A stretch of DNA of 40,343 nt from a virus: the IMG/VR virus record IMGVR_UViG_3300022752_000156, positions 1-40,343 of that record; one strand, written 5' to 3'. The notes beneath the pieces are model-generated. The model did not search any database, had not been told where the DNA came from, and saw nothing but the letters and a program-made list of their open reading frames with translations. The position numbers were made by a program, and so were the translations under genes. This document shows, one piece after another, positions 16,022 to 24,133 of the stretch. Every line of letters begins with the position of its first letter. Position 1 is the first letter of the stretch.

Positions 16022-18292
16022 CTATTTTTGATATACTTTAACCCAATCAATTTCCATCGTAGATGGAAATGCTTCTTGGCTTGGAGTTGCTCCGTATGAT
16101 CCACCAACTGCTAAATTTAATTTAATCCAAAATGGTTGATTGAATGGCCAATGAGTGTCAGAAGTATCACAACTAACTGAACTTGTAATTGACATTCTTG
16201 CGCCGTTAGGAAATGCTCCACTTACATTTCTTGTTGCGTCATAATTACATCCTGGATCTGTTATAGATACATTACCAGCGCTTATTGTAAATCTTCCTCC
16301 TTGATCTACCCCATCTTGATATATGGTATAATTTCCATCTGCTGGCTGCGGATCAATAAATGTAAACGATCCTATTCCACCACCAGCTTGATTTTTTGTA
16401 ACTGTATAGAAAGTCTGATTATTAAAATGAAAACTTACTTGTTCTGGTGTCCATTCAGCGCCATAAATATTAAATTGAGTATTATAATTTGCGCTAGCAA
16501 TTTCTTTCCCTTGCACCCATCCTCCTTTTGAAGTAAGATGGCTACGATTAAGAGTATGTAGTGCTGCTGTATAACTTGGTTGTATATTTGCATGTTCCAT
16601 TATATCAATTTCTCCACATCGTGGAAAACCTATTCCTGGATCAAAATAATTCATGCCTAGCATCCAAAATGCTGGCCATAAACCTGAACCGCTTGGCATT
16701 CTAATGCTTGCTTCAATTTTACCATATTCAAATTGTCTCTTATTTAAAGTTTCTACAAGAGCAGAAGTAAATTGCGCTGTTTTTGGCGCTGGCATCCAAG
16801 GACCTTTAGCCGTATAACTTCCACTTCTTGCGGTTAAATATAAAATACTTCCACTAACATTTAAATTTCCTGTTATGCCAGTTCTACTAGTATAGAATTG
16901 TAATTCTCCATTTGATTCTGGGTAATCGTCATGAGCATACCAATTATTCGTATTAAGGATTGTCCCATTAAAATCATCTTCCCAAACTAATCTATATCCA
17001 GTTGAATTATTCCAAATTCCAGTAACTATTGGCTTTAAAACTTGAGTTACTTTTGCATAACCAGAAGCTGTTAAGTGTCTATCGTCCGCTCTAAAAAGTC
17101 CAGTTTCTAATGCATTACCGCTAACATCAGCTAATAAACTATTAATATCAACAAAAGTTATATTGCTTCCAGTAAGTGCATAGTTTTGAACTGAATTATT
17201 TATTTGATTAATTGTTTCTATCTTTCCAGCGGTTTTTTGATCTGGAGATCTTATAATTGAGAGATAAACAATTTCTGTACTTGGATTAAATGTTTTAATA
17301 TCATTAAAAAATTTAACAGTATTATTGTATACTGTATTTGCGCTATTTCCATATGTAACATCATTTGATCCTACATTAATAATTACAAGAGGATTTCTTT
17401 CTACAGCGAGTCTGTTATTCCAGTAATTTTGAGGAGATCCTTGCATCCATTCAACCAAAGATGATCCTGCTATTCCATTGTTTAATATAGGAACTGGTGA
17501 TAAATCTGTATTTATTGTATCCCAATAATTTATTTGACTACCACCAACGGCTAATGCTCTTGTGGGGCCATAAAGATTTTCTTTAATTTTCATCGCGTTT
17601 ATATACTGAAGATTTCCAGAAACTGAGTTTGTATAAAATAATATCTGACCATTTGCATTAGCCTGAATACCGCTAATTGTTAATATTTTATTATCATTTC
17701 CATCATAAATTCCATCTGAACCTATATTTGGTCCAGTAGTAGTTAGTGTTCCGCTATAGATTCCATTAGCTCCAGAAACAAAATACGCTGTTACTCTTGG
17801 TGGGGTAATATCAAGGTTTCTTGATCCAAAAAAAGAAAAATCATAAATATTATATGTACTTAAATTATGTACTCTAAAACCGATATTTTTAAATATTGGG
17901 GCTGTTACGTCTACAAAATAATAATCCGTTGTTGCTGTTGATATAGCAAAATCACCCAATAAACTAGGATTTGGATTAACTAATCCGCCACCAGCTCCTG
18001 TGCCAAAACCAAATCCACTAGCACTTAATACATTAATATTTGTATTAATATTTTTAGTGCTTCTTATACCTGATATTGTTGCTTGTCCAGTAAAGTTATT
18101 CCAGTAATTATTATTTATATCTGGACTTGATGTAATATATGTTTGAGTACTATTCTTGGCTCCGAAATCAAAAAGATAATATCTAGGGTAAGAGTAAAAT
18201 TCTTTCGCTCTCTCTTGTGGAAAAGATCCGAGAGTATTTAAATTTATTCCATTTGAAATATATCCTAGTTGCTGTGTGCCTTGAACCCTCAT
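16022..18292 (-). CDS. SGNH esterase plus GH16 glucanase tail depolymerase
   Basis: A 756-aa protein with three parts. Residues 38-200 are a beta-rich domain starting FDFGAKNSTQ...NNNYWNNFTG, resembling the N-terminal half of the PEP-CTERM protein at 19160. Residues about 245-425 are an SGNH hydrolase: block I GGS (250-252), block II NNGIAGSS, block III VGSND (307-311), and block V DDRHLT with D403 and H406. Residues 434-756 are glycoside hydrolase family 16 with catalytic GEIDIMEH (E561, D563, E566) and the terminal strand MEIDWVKVYQK. The likely role is to de-esterify and cut a beta-glucan-like polysaccharide on the host surface. There is no signal peptide, consistent with a virion-borne enzyme. 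A late element is upstream. Confidence 0.9.
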   Translation of the reverse strand: MRVQGTQQLGYISNGINLNTLGSFPQERAKEFYSYPRYYLFDFGAKNSTQTYITSSPDINNNYWNNFTGQATISGIRSTKNINTNINVLSASGFGFGTGAGGGLVNPNPSLLGDFAISTATTDYYFVDVTAPIFKNIGFRVHNLSTYNIYDFSFFGSRNLDITPPRVTAYFVSGANGIYSGTLTTTGPNIGSDGIYDGNDNKILTISGIQANANGQILFYTNSVSGNLQYINAMKIKENLYGPTRALAVGGSQINYWDTINTDLSPVPILNNGIAGSSLVEWMQGSPQNYWNNRLAVERNPLVIINVGSNDVTYGNSANTVYNNTVKFFNDIKTFNPSTEIVYLSIIRSPDQKTAGKIETINQINNSVQNYALTGSNITFVDINSLLADVSGNALETGLFRADDRHLTASGYAKVTQVLKPIVTGIWNNSTGYRLVWEDDFNGTILNTNNWYAHDDYPESNGELQFYTSRTGITGNLNVSGSILYLTARSGSYTAKGPWMPAPKTAQFTSALVETLNKRQFEYGKIEASIRMPSGSGLWPAFWMLGMNYFDPGIGFPRCGEIDIMEHANIQPSYTAALHTLNRSHLTSKGGWVQGKEIASANYNTQFNIYGAEWTPEQVSFHFNNQTFYTVTKNQAGGGIGSFTFIDPQPADGNYTIYQDGVDQGGRFTISAGNVSITDPGCNYDATRNVSGAFPNGARMSITSSVSCDTSDTHWPFNQPFWIKLNLAVGGSYGATPSQEAFPSTMEIDWVKVYQK

Positions 18293-18306
18293 ATTATAAT
18301 ATTAAT

Positions 18307-18315
18307 ATTACACTT
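18307..18315 (-). promoter_or_regulatory. Late-type element AAGTGTAAT
   Basis: The exact consensus lies 15 bases before the ATG of the depolymerase at 18292. Confidence 0.55.
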
Positions 18316-18316
18316 T

Positions 18317-18583
18317 TTACTTATCTAAGTAATCTTTAATATCTTTTATTAATTGTTTTCTTTTTCGACGTTCTAGAGCAGTAATATAAAGGGCTAAAGA
18401 GATCGGAAAAAAGATCCTAAGAAAGAATCCCAAATGATGCTCTTTAGTAAGAAGATCAAAATGATTAAGATAAAGATCGCTGAGTCCGTAAATTGTAAAC
18501 AAAATAGCTGGAATAAAAACAATAAAAAAGAACTTTTCGTAATGTTCAAGTCTATTCCACCAATTTATTAGCTTGTATATCAT
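18317..18583 (-). CDS. Two-span membrane protein (88 aa)
   Basis: MIYKLINWWNRLEHYEKFFF opens the protein. Hydrophobic helices lie at about 17-37 and 51-68, and the C-terminus is very basic (ERRKRKQLIKDIKDYLDK). The topology could suit a holin-like or antiholin-like protein, or a host-membrane modifier; nothing in the sequence decides. The late variant GGGTGTAAG lies 8 bases before the ATG. It follows the secreted-protein cassette. Confidence 0.6.
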   Translation of the reverse strand: MIYKLINWWNRLEHYEKFFFIVFIPAILFTIYGLSDLYLNHFDLLTKEHHLGFFLRIFFPISLALYITALERRKRKQLIKDIKDYLDK

Positions 18584-18590
18584 ACATAGG

Positions 18591-18599
18591 CTTACACCC
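18591..18599 (-). promoter_or_regulatory. Late-type element GGGTGTAAG
   Basis: A variant of the motif, 8 bases upstream of the ATG at 18583. Confidence 0.4.
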
Positions 18600-18931
18600 T
18601 AATATGGTGTTGCTAGAGGTGGATTAGGATTAATACTATTAGAAACTGGTGGTATTTGAGAGTCTATGCTAGATTGCTCAACTCCGCTTGCTGTATCCAT
18701 ATCATCAACTTTAACATCCATAGCTTCATCTAGATTGATCTCATTATCTCCAACATTAAACATTACAGATTTACCATTCATCTCTATAACTACTGGCGAT
18801 GTATGTCCTGTTATTTTTAATAAAATTTCACCTTTATTATTTCTATTTATATTGAGTTTAATTTGATTTTCTGTATAGCAGTGTGTTGTTAGAAATATTG
18901 CGGCTAATATAATTAATAATAATTTTTTCAT
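18599..18931 (-). CDS. Secreted hypothetical protein (110 aa)
   Basis: The N-terminus is a Sec signal peptide (MKKLLLIILAAIFLTTHCYT), probably cleaved near residue 20. A Cys is present but lacks a good lipobox. The mature part has a small beta region (EILLKITGHTSPVVIEMNG) followed by an acidic stretch (EINLDEAMDVKVDDMD) and a Pro/Asn-rich tail. No family recognised. Its ATG overlaps the stop of the single-span protein upstream (ATGA), linking it to the PEP-CTERM cassette. Confidence 0.6.
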   Translation of the reverse strand: MKKLLLIILAAIFLTTHCYTENQIKLNINRNNKGEILLKITGHTSPVVIEMNGKSVMFNVGDNEINLDEAMDVKVDDMDTASGVEQSSIDSQIPPVSNSINPNPPLATPY

Positions 18932-19167
18932 TTTTGAATTTCTCCTGCTGCGGTTTGTATATCTAATTTATTTATTGTTTCTTTAACGGCTATTGATCCT
19001 AATAAAGTAACAATCAATAAAAGTACTAACGATAAAGAATAATATGTTTTTTCTTCTGCTTTCTTTTTAGCTCTATACTGATGAAAATTATGTATAAACT
19101 TTTCTGTTTGTTCAGAAGTTGGAGTATAATAAGTTTCTTTTAATAAAGTTTTCAATTGGTTATCCAT
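18928..19167 (-). CDS. Single-span membrane protein (79 aa)
   Basis: A soluble N-terminal helix pair (MDNQLKTLLKETYYTPTSEQ, then FIHNFHQYRAKKKAEE) precedes one membrane span at about 44-62 and a short outside tail. The layout, a small cytoplasmic domain and one TM, resembles anti-sigma or assembly factors but no motif proves this. It overlaps the PEP-CTERM gene by 8 bases and the secreted-protein gene by 4. Confidence 0.6.
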   Translation of the reverse strand: MDNQLKTLLKETYYTPTSEQTEKFIHNFHQYRAKKKAEEKTYYSLSLVLLLIVTLLGSIAVKETINKLDIQTAAGEIQK

Positions 19168-19948
19168 TTCTTCTTAATCTCCTCAGAGCATATAAAGCTG
19201 TTCCTCCAAAAATTAAAAGCCCAAACGCAGAGGGCTCTGGAACTGCAACCATTTCTATACTCATGGCATTAATTAAACCTGTCCCTCCATTCGCGCCTTG
19301 CATTTCAAAATATAATGAACCAGTTGAGGTTGATATATTAGATAGTACGCCAATATCAGTTGTATTAATAACCCATGCTTGTGTAGAACTTTGATAATTT
19401 GCAACGGCAGTAGATAATAAACTGCCCGAACTAAATGTATTATCGCTATATATATTTAACCTAGTGGCATAATCATTTTGATATTTTGCTGATCCATAAA
19501 ATTTAACAGTATATAAGAGTGATGAATCTAAACCATTCACACTCCATTGAACTTTAGGAGTAGTTGTTGAAGTTTTAATATAATCTACCAATGCTTCTTT
19601 AACTCCAAATACGCCTGCGCCAGAAGTAAAGACGGTAGCATCAATTTGTGCCTGTGTTAGAGGATTAGAAGTAGCGCCAGCAGGACCATTGTAGCTGCCA
19701 AATGTCATGCCTGTTAAAAATCCAAATCCTCCGATTGATGTCGCTACCCCACTAGTATTTAATAAGTTAGAATAATATGTTCCAGAAGTAACGCTATTCC
19801 AATAATTGCCATTTGCATCTGCGCCAACTACAGAAGCTCCACCATACCATCCAGCTCCAGAAGTACCAAAATCAATTAAAAGCATCTCAGCATAAACGCT
19901 TGTATTAATTAATAATATTAGTAGTGTTTTTAGTATTAGTTTTTTCAT
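19160..19948 (-). CDS. PEP-CTERM sorting-signal protein
   Basis: A 262-aa exported protein. A signal peptide (MKKLILKTLLILLINTSVYA) is followed by a beta-rich domain opening MLLIDFGTSG and GNYWNSVTSG, then a C-terminal sorting signal: VPEPSAFG, a hydrophobic helix, and the basic end RRLRRNG (about 236-262). That tripartite tail is recognised by exosortases, which host bacteria with extracellular polysaccharide encode; none is in this window. Such a signal in a phage gene implies use of the host exosortase. The N-terminal domain resembles that of the depolymerase at 16022. The gene sits 3 bases from the beta-strand-repeat gene, in a late operon. Confidence 0.88.
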   Translation of the reverse strand: MKKLILKTLLILLINTSVYAEMLLIDFGTSGAGWYGGASVVGADANGNYWNSVTSGTYYSNLLNTSGVATSIGGFGFLTGMTFGSYNGPAGATSNPLTQAQIDATVFTSGAGVFGVKEALVDYIKTSTTTPKVQWSVNGLDSSLLYTVKFYGSAKYQNDYATRLNIYSDNTFSSGSLLSTAVANYQSSTQAWVINTTDIGVLSNISTSTGSLYFEMQGANGGTGLINAMSIEMVAVPEPSAFGLLIFGGTALYALRRLRRNG

Positions 19949-19951
19949 AAA

Positions 19952-21913
19952 TCAATAGCCCCTTTCATTATACGTGGGTCCTAAAGAAGCATGTAATTTA
20001 ATTAAATATTTTAGAGTTTTAATAGGCATATTTATAAGATCAGAAATCGAAGGTTCTGGAATGACATTTACTGTAGATATAAATCCAAAATTAGAATCAA
20101 CAAGCGTTGTGGTAGTGGTATTAACGGAGTAAGAAACGTCAGATGATGCAGTTCTAGTTAAGAATTCGTTATATGTTTCATATGTTAATCCATTAAATAC
20201 AACTGTTCCAAATCCACTTTGAAAATACATATTATAAGTTGCATTTGCTATATCAGTATTAAAATCATTAGCATTAAAAAATCCAGTTTGAAAAGATGAA
20301 CTTATTCCAGATAGTAAATTATTATACATTAAATTATATGCATTTGAATTTAAATATAGATTAACAATATTTGCAGATGTTAATGCTACAGTAAATGGTG
20401 GAGTATTTGTTATTTTTAATACGTCATTATTATAAGATGTACTATTATGCAATGAATCGCTAGTAATCTCAAATGCAAAACTCATACCTGCACTTGGGTC
20501 TACTGCTCCTACGGTTAATAATCCTGGGCTATTACCTGGACTTACAATCGTGTCACCTCCAATAGTTCCAGCAATAATTCCATTTCCATTTAATGTTGTG
20601 CCTGTATTATTTGCGCTTAAAGAAGTTCCTTTGTATATAAAAACATTTCCTGTTCCAAAAGCAGATCCATTAGTATTGTTTACGCTAATATTCCAACCTG
20701 TTCCACTAGAATTAAAGTATGTGTTGCCAGAATATGTGCTAGCGCCATTAAATGCCATTGTTCTGCCTCCTACAGAACTTGAACTATTTGTAAATATTAA
20801 GCCTGTACTGCTATTAACAAATCCTCCATAAATGGTAGTAGAGTTGTCTACTTTGATAGATCTAGTAGCATTATTTAAATCTATATTACCCCCAAGAATA
20901 TTTGCCCAACTTAATCCACCAATAGTAACATCTCCATTTAATAAAATATTATTGTTAATTATTCGAACTGCATCACTATTGTCTCCTATGCTTTGACTCT
21001 GACCTAGTGTTGCGCCTTGATTGAGTACTAGTCTTGCAGTACCAAATGCATTTTTATTAGCATATCCTAATTGTCCATATACATTAATATCTCCTGTAAC
21101 GGTATTGCTTCCTCTTAATTCTACGAGGCCTGTATTACCACTCTCATTAATAGACAGCGCACCATCTGCGGATGAAGTAATATCGCCAGTAACAATTAAT
21201 GCTCTGCTAGTAGATGACCCTGTGCCAAGAATAAGTCTAGAACCATTATTAATCGTTATGTTTCCATTAATTCTATTTGTCGTAGAAGAGTCTGTGACAG
21301 AAACTACTGCATAACCTGTTCCTGTAGTAGCTATTGTCATAGGCACATTCACGACTGTCGCAATAGCGTTTGATGATAATCCTATCCTAGAATTTACTCC
21401 AGTAGATGCATCTGTGCTGCCCACAATGGTTAAAAGCGAACCTGCTCCACCATTTATTGGTCCAGTTACTCCTAGAGTTGCGCCAGATGATCCCCAATTT
21501 AAATTTACTCCAGCTCCAAGTGTTATACCATTCGTACTTCTAATATACCTATTTTGTGAAGATGTGGTGCCACTATTCCAAAAAGTATAACCAGAAGAAT
21601 TTACTTGAACATTATTTACGTATACGGTACTACTACTTAAAGTAACTTGACCAGCTGTTCCTTGAAATATAGCTACATTAGTTGGCCCCGTTCCCGCGCT
21701 TGTCCAACCTCCAGATACAGTTGTGGTTGTTCCATTGGAATCGGTGGACCATGTTGTTCCTGTGGTTGTCCAATTTCCAGTCCCACCAACTCCAGAAGTT
21801 GCACCATTAACATCCCAATATAATGTTGCAGCTTTGGCATTTGAGCATAAAAAAACCGCAATTAAACTTGCGGCTGTATTTTTTAGTAACCTTTTTAATA
21901 GGTTTATTTTCAT
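19952..21913 (-). CDS. Exported autotransporter-associated beta-strand-repeat protein
   Basis: A 653-aa protein. The signal peptide (MKINLLKRLL, hydrophobic core to CSNAKA) is followed by ATLYWDVNGATSGVGGTGNW, an opening highly typical of Verrucomicrobia and Planctomycetes beta-helix proteins. Repeats of the type LTIVGSTDASTG, LIVTGDITSSADGALSI and STYSGNTYF build a Gly/Ser/Thr-rich beta-helix to about residue 450. Near the end IPEPS appears, as in PEP-CTERM tails, but the hydrophobic helix and Arg cluster are missing (ISDLINMPIKTLKYLIKLHA follows), so the sorting signal is degenerate. AAGGAG precedes the ATG by 8 bases. It is probably surface-exposed or periplasmic in the infected cell. Confidence 0.8.
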   Translation of the reverse strand: MKINLLKRLLKNTAASLIAVFLCSNAKAATLYWDVNGATSGVGGTGNWTTTGTTWSTDSNGTTTTVSGGWTSAGTGPTNVAIFQGTAGQVTLSSSTVYVNNVQVNSSGYTFWNSGTTSSQNRYIRSTNGITLGAGVNLNWGSSGATLGVTGPINGGAGSLLTIVGSTDASTGVNSRIGLSSNAIATVVNVPMTIATTGTGYAVVSVTDSSTTNRINGNITINNGSRLILGTGSSTSRALIVTGDITSSADGALSINESGNTGLVELRGSNTVTGDINVYGQLGYANKNAFGTARLVLNQGATLGQSQSIGDNSDAVRIINNNILLNGDVTIGGLSWANILGGNIDLNNATRSIKVDNSTTIYGGFVNSSTGLIFTNSSSSVGGRTMAFNGASTYSGNTYFNSSGTGWNISVNNTNGSAFGTGNVFIYKGTSLSANNTGTTLNGNGIIAGTIGGDTIVSPGNSPGLLTVGAVDPSAGMSFAFEITSDSLHNSTSYNNDVLKITNTPPFTVALTSANIVNLYLNSNAYNLMYNNLLSGISSSFQTGFFNANDFNTDIANATYNMYFQSGFGTVVFNGLTYETYNEFLTRTASSDVSYSVNTTTTTLVDSNFGFISTVNVIPEPSISDLINMPIKTLKYLIKLHASLGPTYNERGY

Positions 21914-21919
21914 ATTTCC

Positions 21920-22453
21920 TTACTCCTTTTTGAGTTCATCTAAATGAATAGACACCTCTGGTTTAGTTTCGTTCATTCTTTTTTCTTTTAATCTTTGCAC
22001 ATATATCCAATCATCTGCAAAAAATCCTTCTTTAATTATTATACCATAAGTTTTGGTAATGTATAATTTTATTTTTTCTTGATACTCTTCTCTCTTGCCA
22101 GCAGAAGCAATAGGCATGGTTCCCCAATTTGGATCATACATCCATAATGAATTACCATATTCAAATATTGTAACTGCATGACCGATGATCATATCTGGAT
22201 CATCTTTATAAAAATAAACAAAGCAATATATCGTATTCCAAACCTCTGTATGAGTTTTAAGATAAAAATTACATTTAGAAGCCCAAATTAAAGAATCAAC
22301 AAAACAAGAATTAGGTATATTTGTTACAGATGTATAATATTTAAAATTAAACCCCCATTTAAAGAAAAACCACCAAGATATTATTACTGCAAGTCCAACT
22401 AATATTAGTTTTGATTTACCAAACCATTTTTTAATTTTCTTTTTGATTTTCAA
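21920..22453 (-). CDS. Membrane-anchored papain/transglutaminase-like protein (TTG start)
   Basis: A 177-aa protein that begins at TTG inside the 3-prime end of the upstream gene. The N-terminus is very basic (LKIKKKIKKWFGKSK) and is followed by a membrane span (about 16-32). The soluble domain shows an apparent Cys-His-Asp order: NSCFVDSLIW (Cys), GHAVTIFEYG (His), and WMYDPNWGT (Asp/Asn), the layout of papain-like and transglutaminase-like folds. Its substrate is unknown. It lies ahead of the exported beta-strand-repeat and PEP-CTERM genes, so processing or cross-linking of envelope proteins is conceivable. Confidence 0.6.
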   Translation of the reverse strand: MKIKKKIKKWFGKSKLILVGLAVIISWWFFFKWGFNFKYYTSVTNIPNSCFVDSLIWASKCNFYLKTHTEVWNTIYCFVYFYKDDPDMIIGHAVTIFEYGNSLWMYDPNWGTMPIASAGKREEYQEKIKLYITKTYGIIIKEGFFADDWIYVQRLKEKRMNETKPEVSIHLDELKKE

Positions 22454-23480
22454 TCTTTTTAAGTTGAATTTCTGTTTTTCCTAAAAGGTCACCTTTTTTC
22501 CATGTTGATCCATCATTTGAGCATTCATAAACTACCCCATATCCCATATCTTCTGGAAGTTCTCGAATTTCTTTTACTGTACCCTCACTACCATAATGTT
22601 TGCACATAGCGTTAATGTTCCTAACTTTATCTCCTATATCAAACATACAATGGTGATCCATCGGTTGATGCATCATTTCTTGAGCTTGAGATTCTTCTTT
22701 ATTAAACATTACATAATTATGAATTGTAATTATATAATCTTCGGCAAGCGCTGCCATTTGTTGTAAAAATGGTTCTGTCAAATTTTCTTTAACCATTGGA
22801 TCTTCTAGTTTATTTAAAATATTTTGAGCATGAGCTTGGATTGAAGTAATTGAACCAACAATCATGCCATAAAAATCTTCCTTATAATCTTGTAGTTCTT
22901 CTTCTGGATCATCAATTTCTTCTACATCATTTAATTCTGCAACCATTAATTCTTTTTGTTCAAATTCTGTTTTTCCATCCCATTCATAGCTTTCATCAAA
23001 ATATTCTGAAGCTTGAGCTTTTTTGATTGCTTCTTCTGTTGGGCGATCTGGCGAACCTAGTTTTGCTGGACGATAATTTTTACCCATTCTTTTTTTCTTT
23101 TGCTGAATATTGTACCAAAGACCTTTGCCTTTTGCTTGTATTTCGGCCTCTAGAGAAAGCTCTTCTTCTGAGCCTTTTGTATAATCTGTAACTGATTTTT
23201 TTGCTTCCCACATTTTGCAACTCCAATATCTTGCTTTCCATTTTGGACCAGGATTATCATCGCAAGAATGGCGAGAACGAAAAGCTTTGCGACGATTTGG
23301 ATTATCTCTTTTAATAGACATATTTGGGTCACCAAACTTAACCATTACAATGTTCCCTTTATCATTTTTTACATAAACTCCAAATTTTTTCTTATTTCCT
23401 TTTGGAAGACGAAATGGTTTATTAAGTGGGGCTTTACCTTTTTTTGCTGCTTTTAATTGTTCTGTAAAATCTATCTCCAT
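22431..23480 (-). CDS. Conserved phage protein, RRKAFRSRHxC domain (349 aa)
   Basis: Residues about 30-95 contain VYVKNDKGNIVMVKFGDPNM and RRKAFRSRHSC, then GPKWKARYWSCKMW, a Cys/His/Trp-rich module that recurs in many large phages; I do not know a proven function. The middle (about 100-260) is acidic and helical. The C-terminal region (MFDIGDKVRNINAMCKHYGS, EGTVKEI..) looks like a small SH3/KOW-type beta-barrel. Such proteins often lie near head genes, so a prohead-core or internal virion protein is possible. It is downstream of virion protein genes with a 5-base gap. Confidence 0.6.
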   Translation of the reverse strand: MEIDFTEQLKAAKKGKAPLNKPFRLPKGNKKKFGVYVKNDKGNIVMVKFGDPNMSIKRDNPNRRKAFRSRHSCDDNPGPKWKARYWSCKMWEAKKSVTDYTKGSEEELSLEAEIQAKGKGLWYNIQQKKKRMGKNYRPAKLGSPDRPTEEAIKKAQASEYFDESYEWDGKTEFEQKELMVAELNDVEEIDDPEEELQDYKEDFYGMIVGSITSIQAHAQNILNKLEDPMVKENLTEPFLQQMAALAEDYIITIHNYVMFNKEESQAQEMMHQPMDHHCMFDIGDKVRNINAMCKHYGSEGTVKEIRELPEDMGYGVVYECSNDGSTWKKGDLLGKTEIQLKKIENQKEN

Positions 23481-23485
23481 AAAAT

Positions 23486-24091
23486 TTAATTAGGCATTGG
23501 GAATTTTGGCGAAGATCTTTCCCACCCAATATAATTTATATTTCCTCGCCCGCTTACACTTACATTTCCAATATAACTTTGATCTGATAAACTTCCTCCA
23601 TCTCCTGCGTTATTGGTTGTACATGCCGCTAAGATAAAGTTAAAACTAGAAGCATTTGCATTTAAACCATATTTAACATAAAGTATGCCTGTTGATAAAT
23701 TTTGTATATATAATTCTCTTCTAAATTGATTATAACTTAAAACTGTACCATTTGTTCCACTTGGGGTAAAATTATTAATTCCCGTACTTTGCTCTGAAAA
23801 AACTGTTACTCCATCGAACTGCTGACTAAGATCTGCTTGGAATACAATATTTCCTTGAACTCCACCTGGAAATGTATCTCCAGTTACAAAAAGTTTACTG
23901 TTTATTGATTGAACGCCACTATTAATACCGCTTAAATAATAGTTAGGAGTCGTTCCACCTATACCAGTTAATATATCTTCTATACTATCTAATTTTGTCC
24001 AATCTAATCCTTTATATCCAGTAAATCCTGGCTCTTCTGTATAAACCTCAACTACATTTTTATTAAAATTTTTATCGTAAACATTGGCCAT
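23486..24091 (-). CDS. Virion protein sharing its N-terminal module with the next gene (201 aa)
   Basis: The first 45 residues (MANVYDKNFNKNVVEVYTEE PGFTGYKGL) are almost the same as in the 460-aa protein at 24134. After that it has its own beta-domain, with RRELYIQNLSTGILYVKYG, the strand pattern of head-decoration or fibre domains, and ends GNINYIGWERSSPKFPMPN. The shared N-terminus is likely the virion attachment part and the rest an exchangeable display domain. A late element lies 11 bases before the ATG. Confidence 0.65.
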   Translation of the reverse strand: MANVYDKNFNKNVVEVYTEEPGFTGYKGLDWTKLDSIEDILTGIGGTTPNYYLSGINSGVQSINSKLFVTGDTFPGGVQGNIVFQADLSQQFDGVTVFSEQSTGINNFTPSGTNGTVLSYNQFRRELYIQNLSTGILYVKYGLNANASSFNFILAACTTNNAGDGGSLSDQSYIGNVSVSGRGNINYIGWERSSPKFPMPN

Positions 24092-24101
24092 AATAATATT
24101 T

Positions 24102-24110
24102 ATTACACTT
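24102..24110 (-). promoter_or_regulatory. Late-type element AAGTGTAAT
   Basis: The exact consensus lies 11 bases upstream of the ATG at 24091. It heads a long unit of overlapping or closely spaced genes to about 18.6 kb. Confidence 0.55.
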
Positions 24111-24133
24111 TAAAAATAAAAATATATTATAAA

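Noticed and set aside
19952-20060. Functional PEP-CTERM tail on the beta-strand-repeat protein
   Set aside because: IPEPS is present but no hydrophobic helix or Arg cluster follows in this or the other frames, so the sorting signal is broken.
20550-21314. Plus-strand frames of 93 and 97 codons
   Set aside because: Antisense shadows of the Thr/Ser/Gly-rich beta-strand-repeat gene; Pro/Leu/Val-rich products without motifs.
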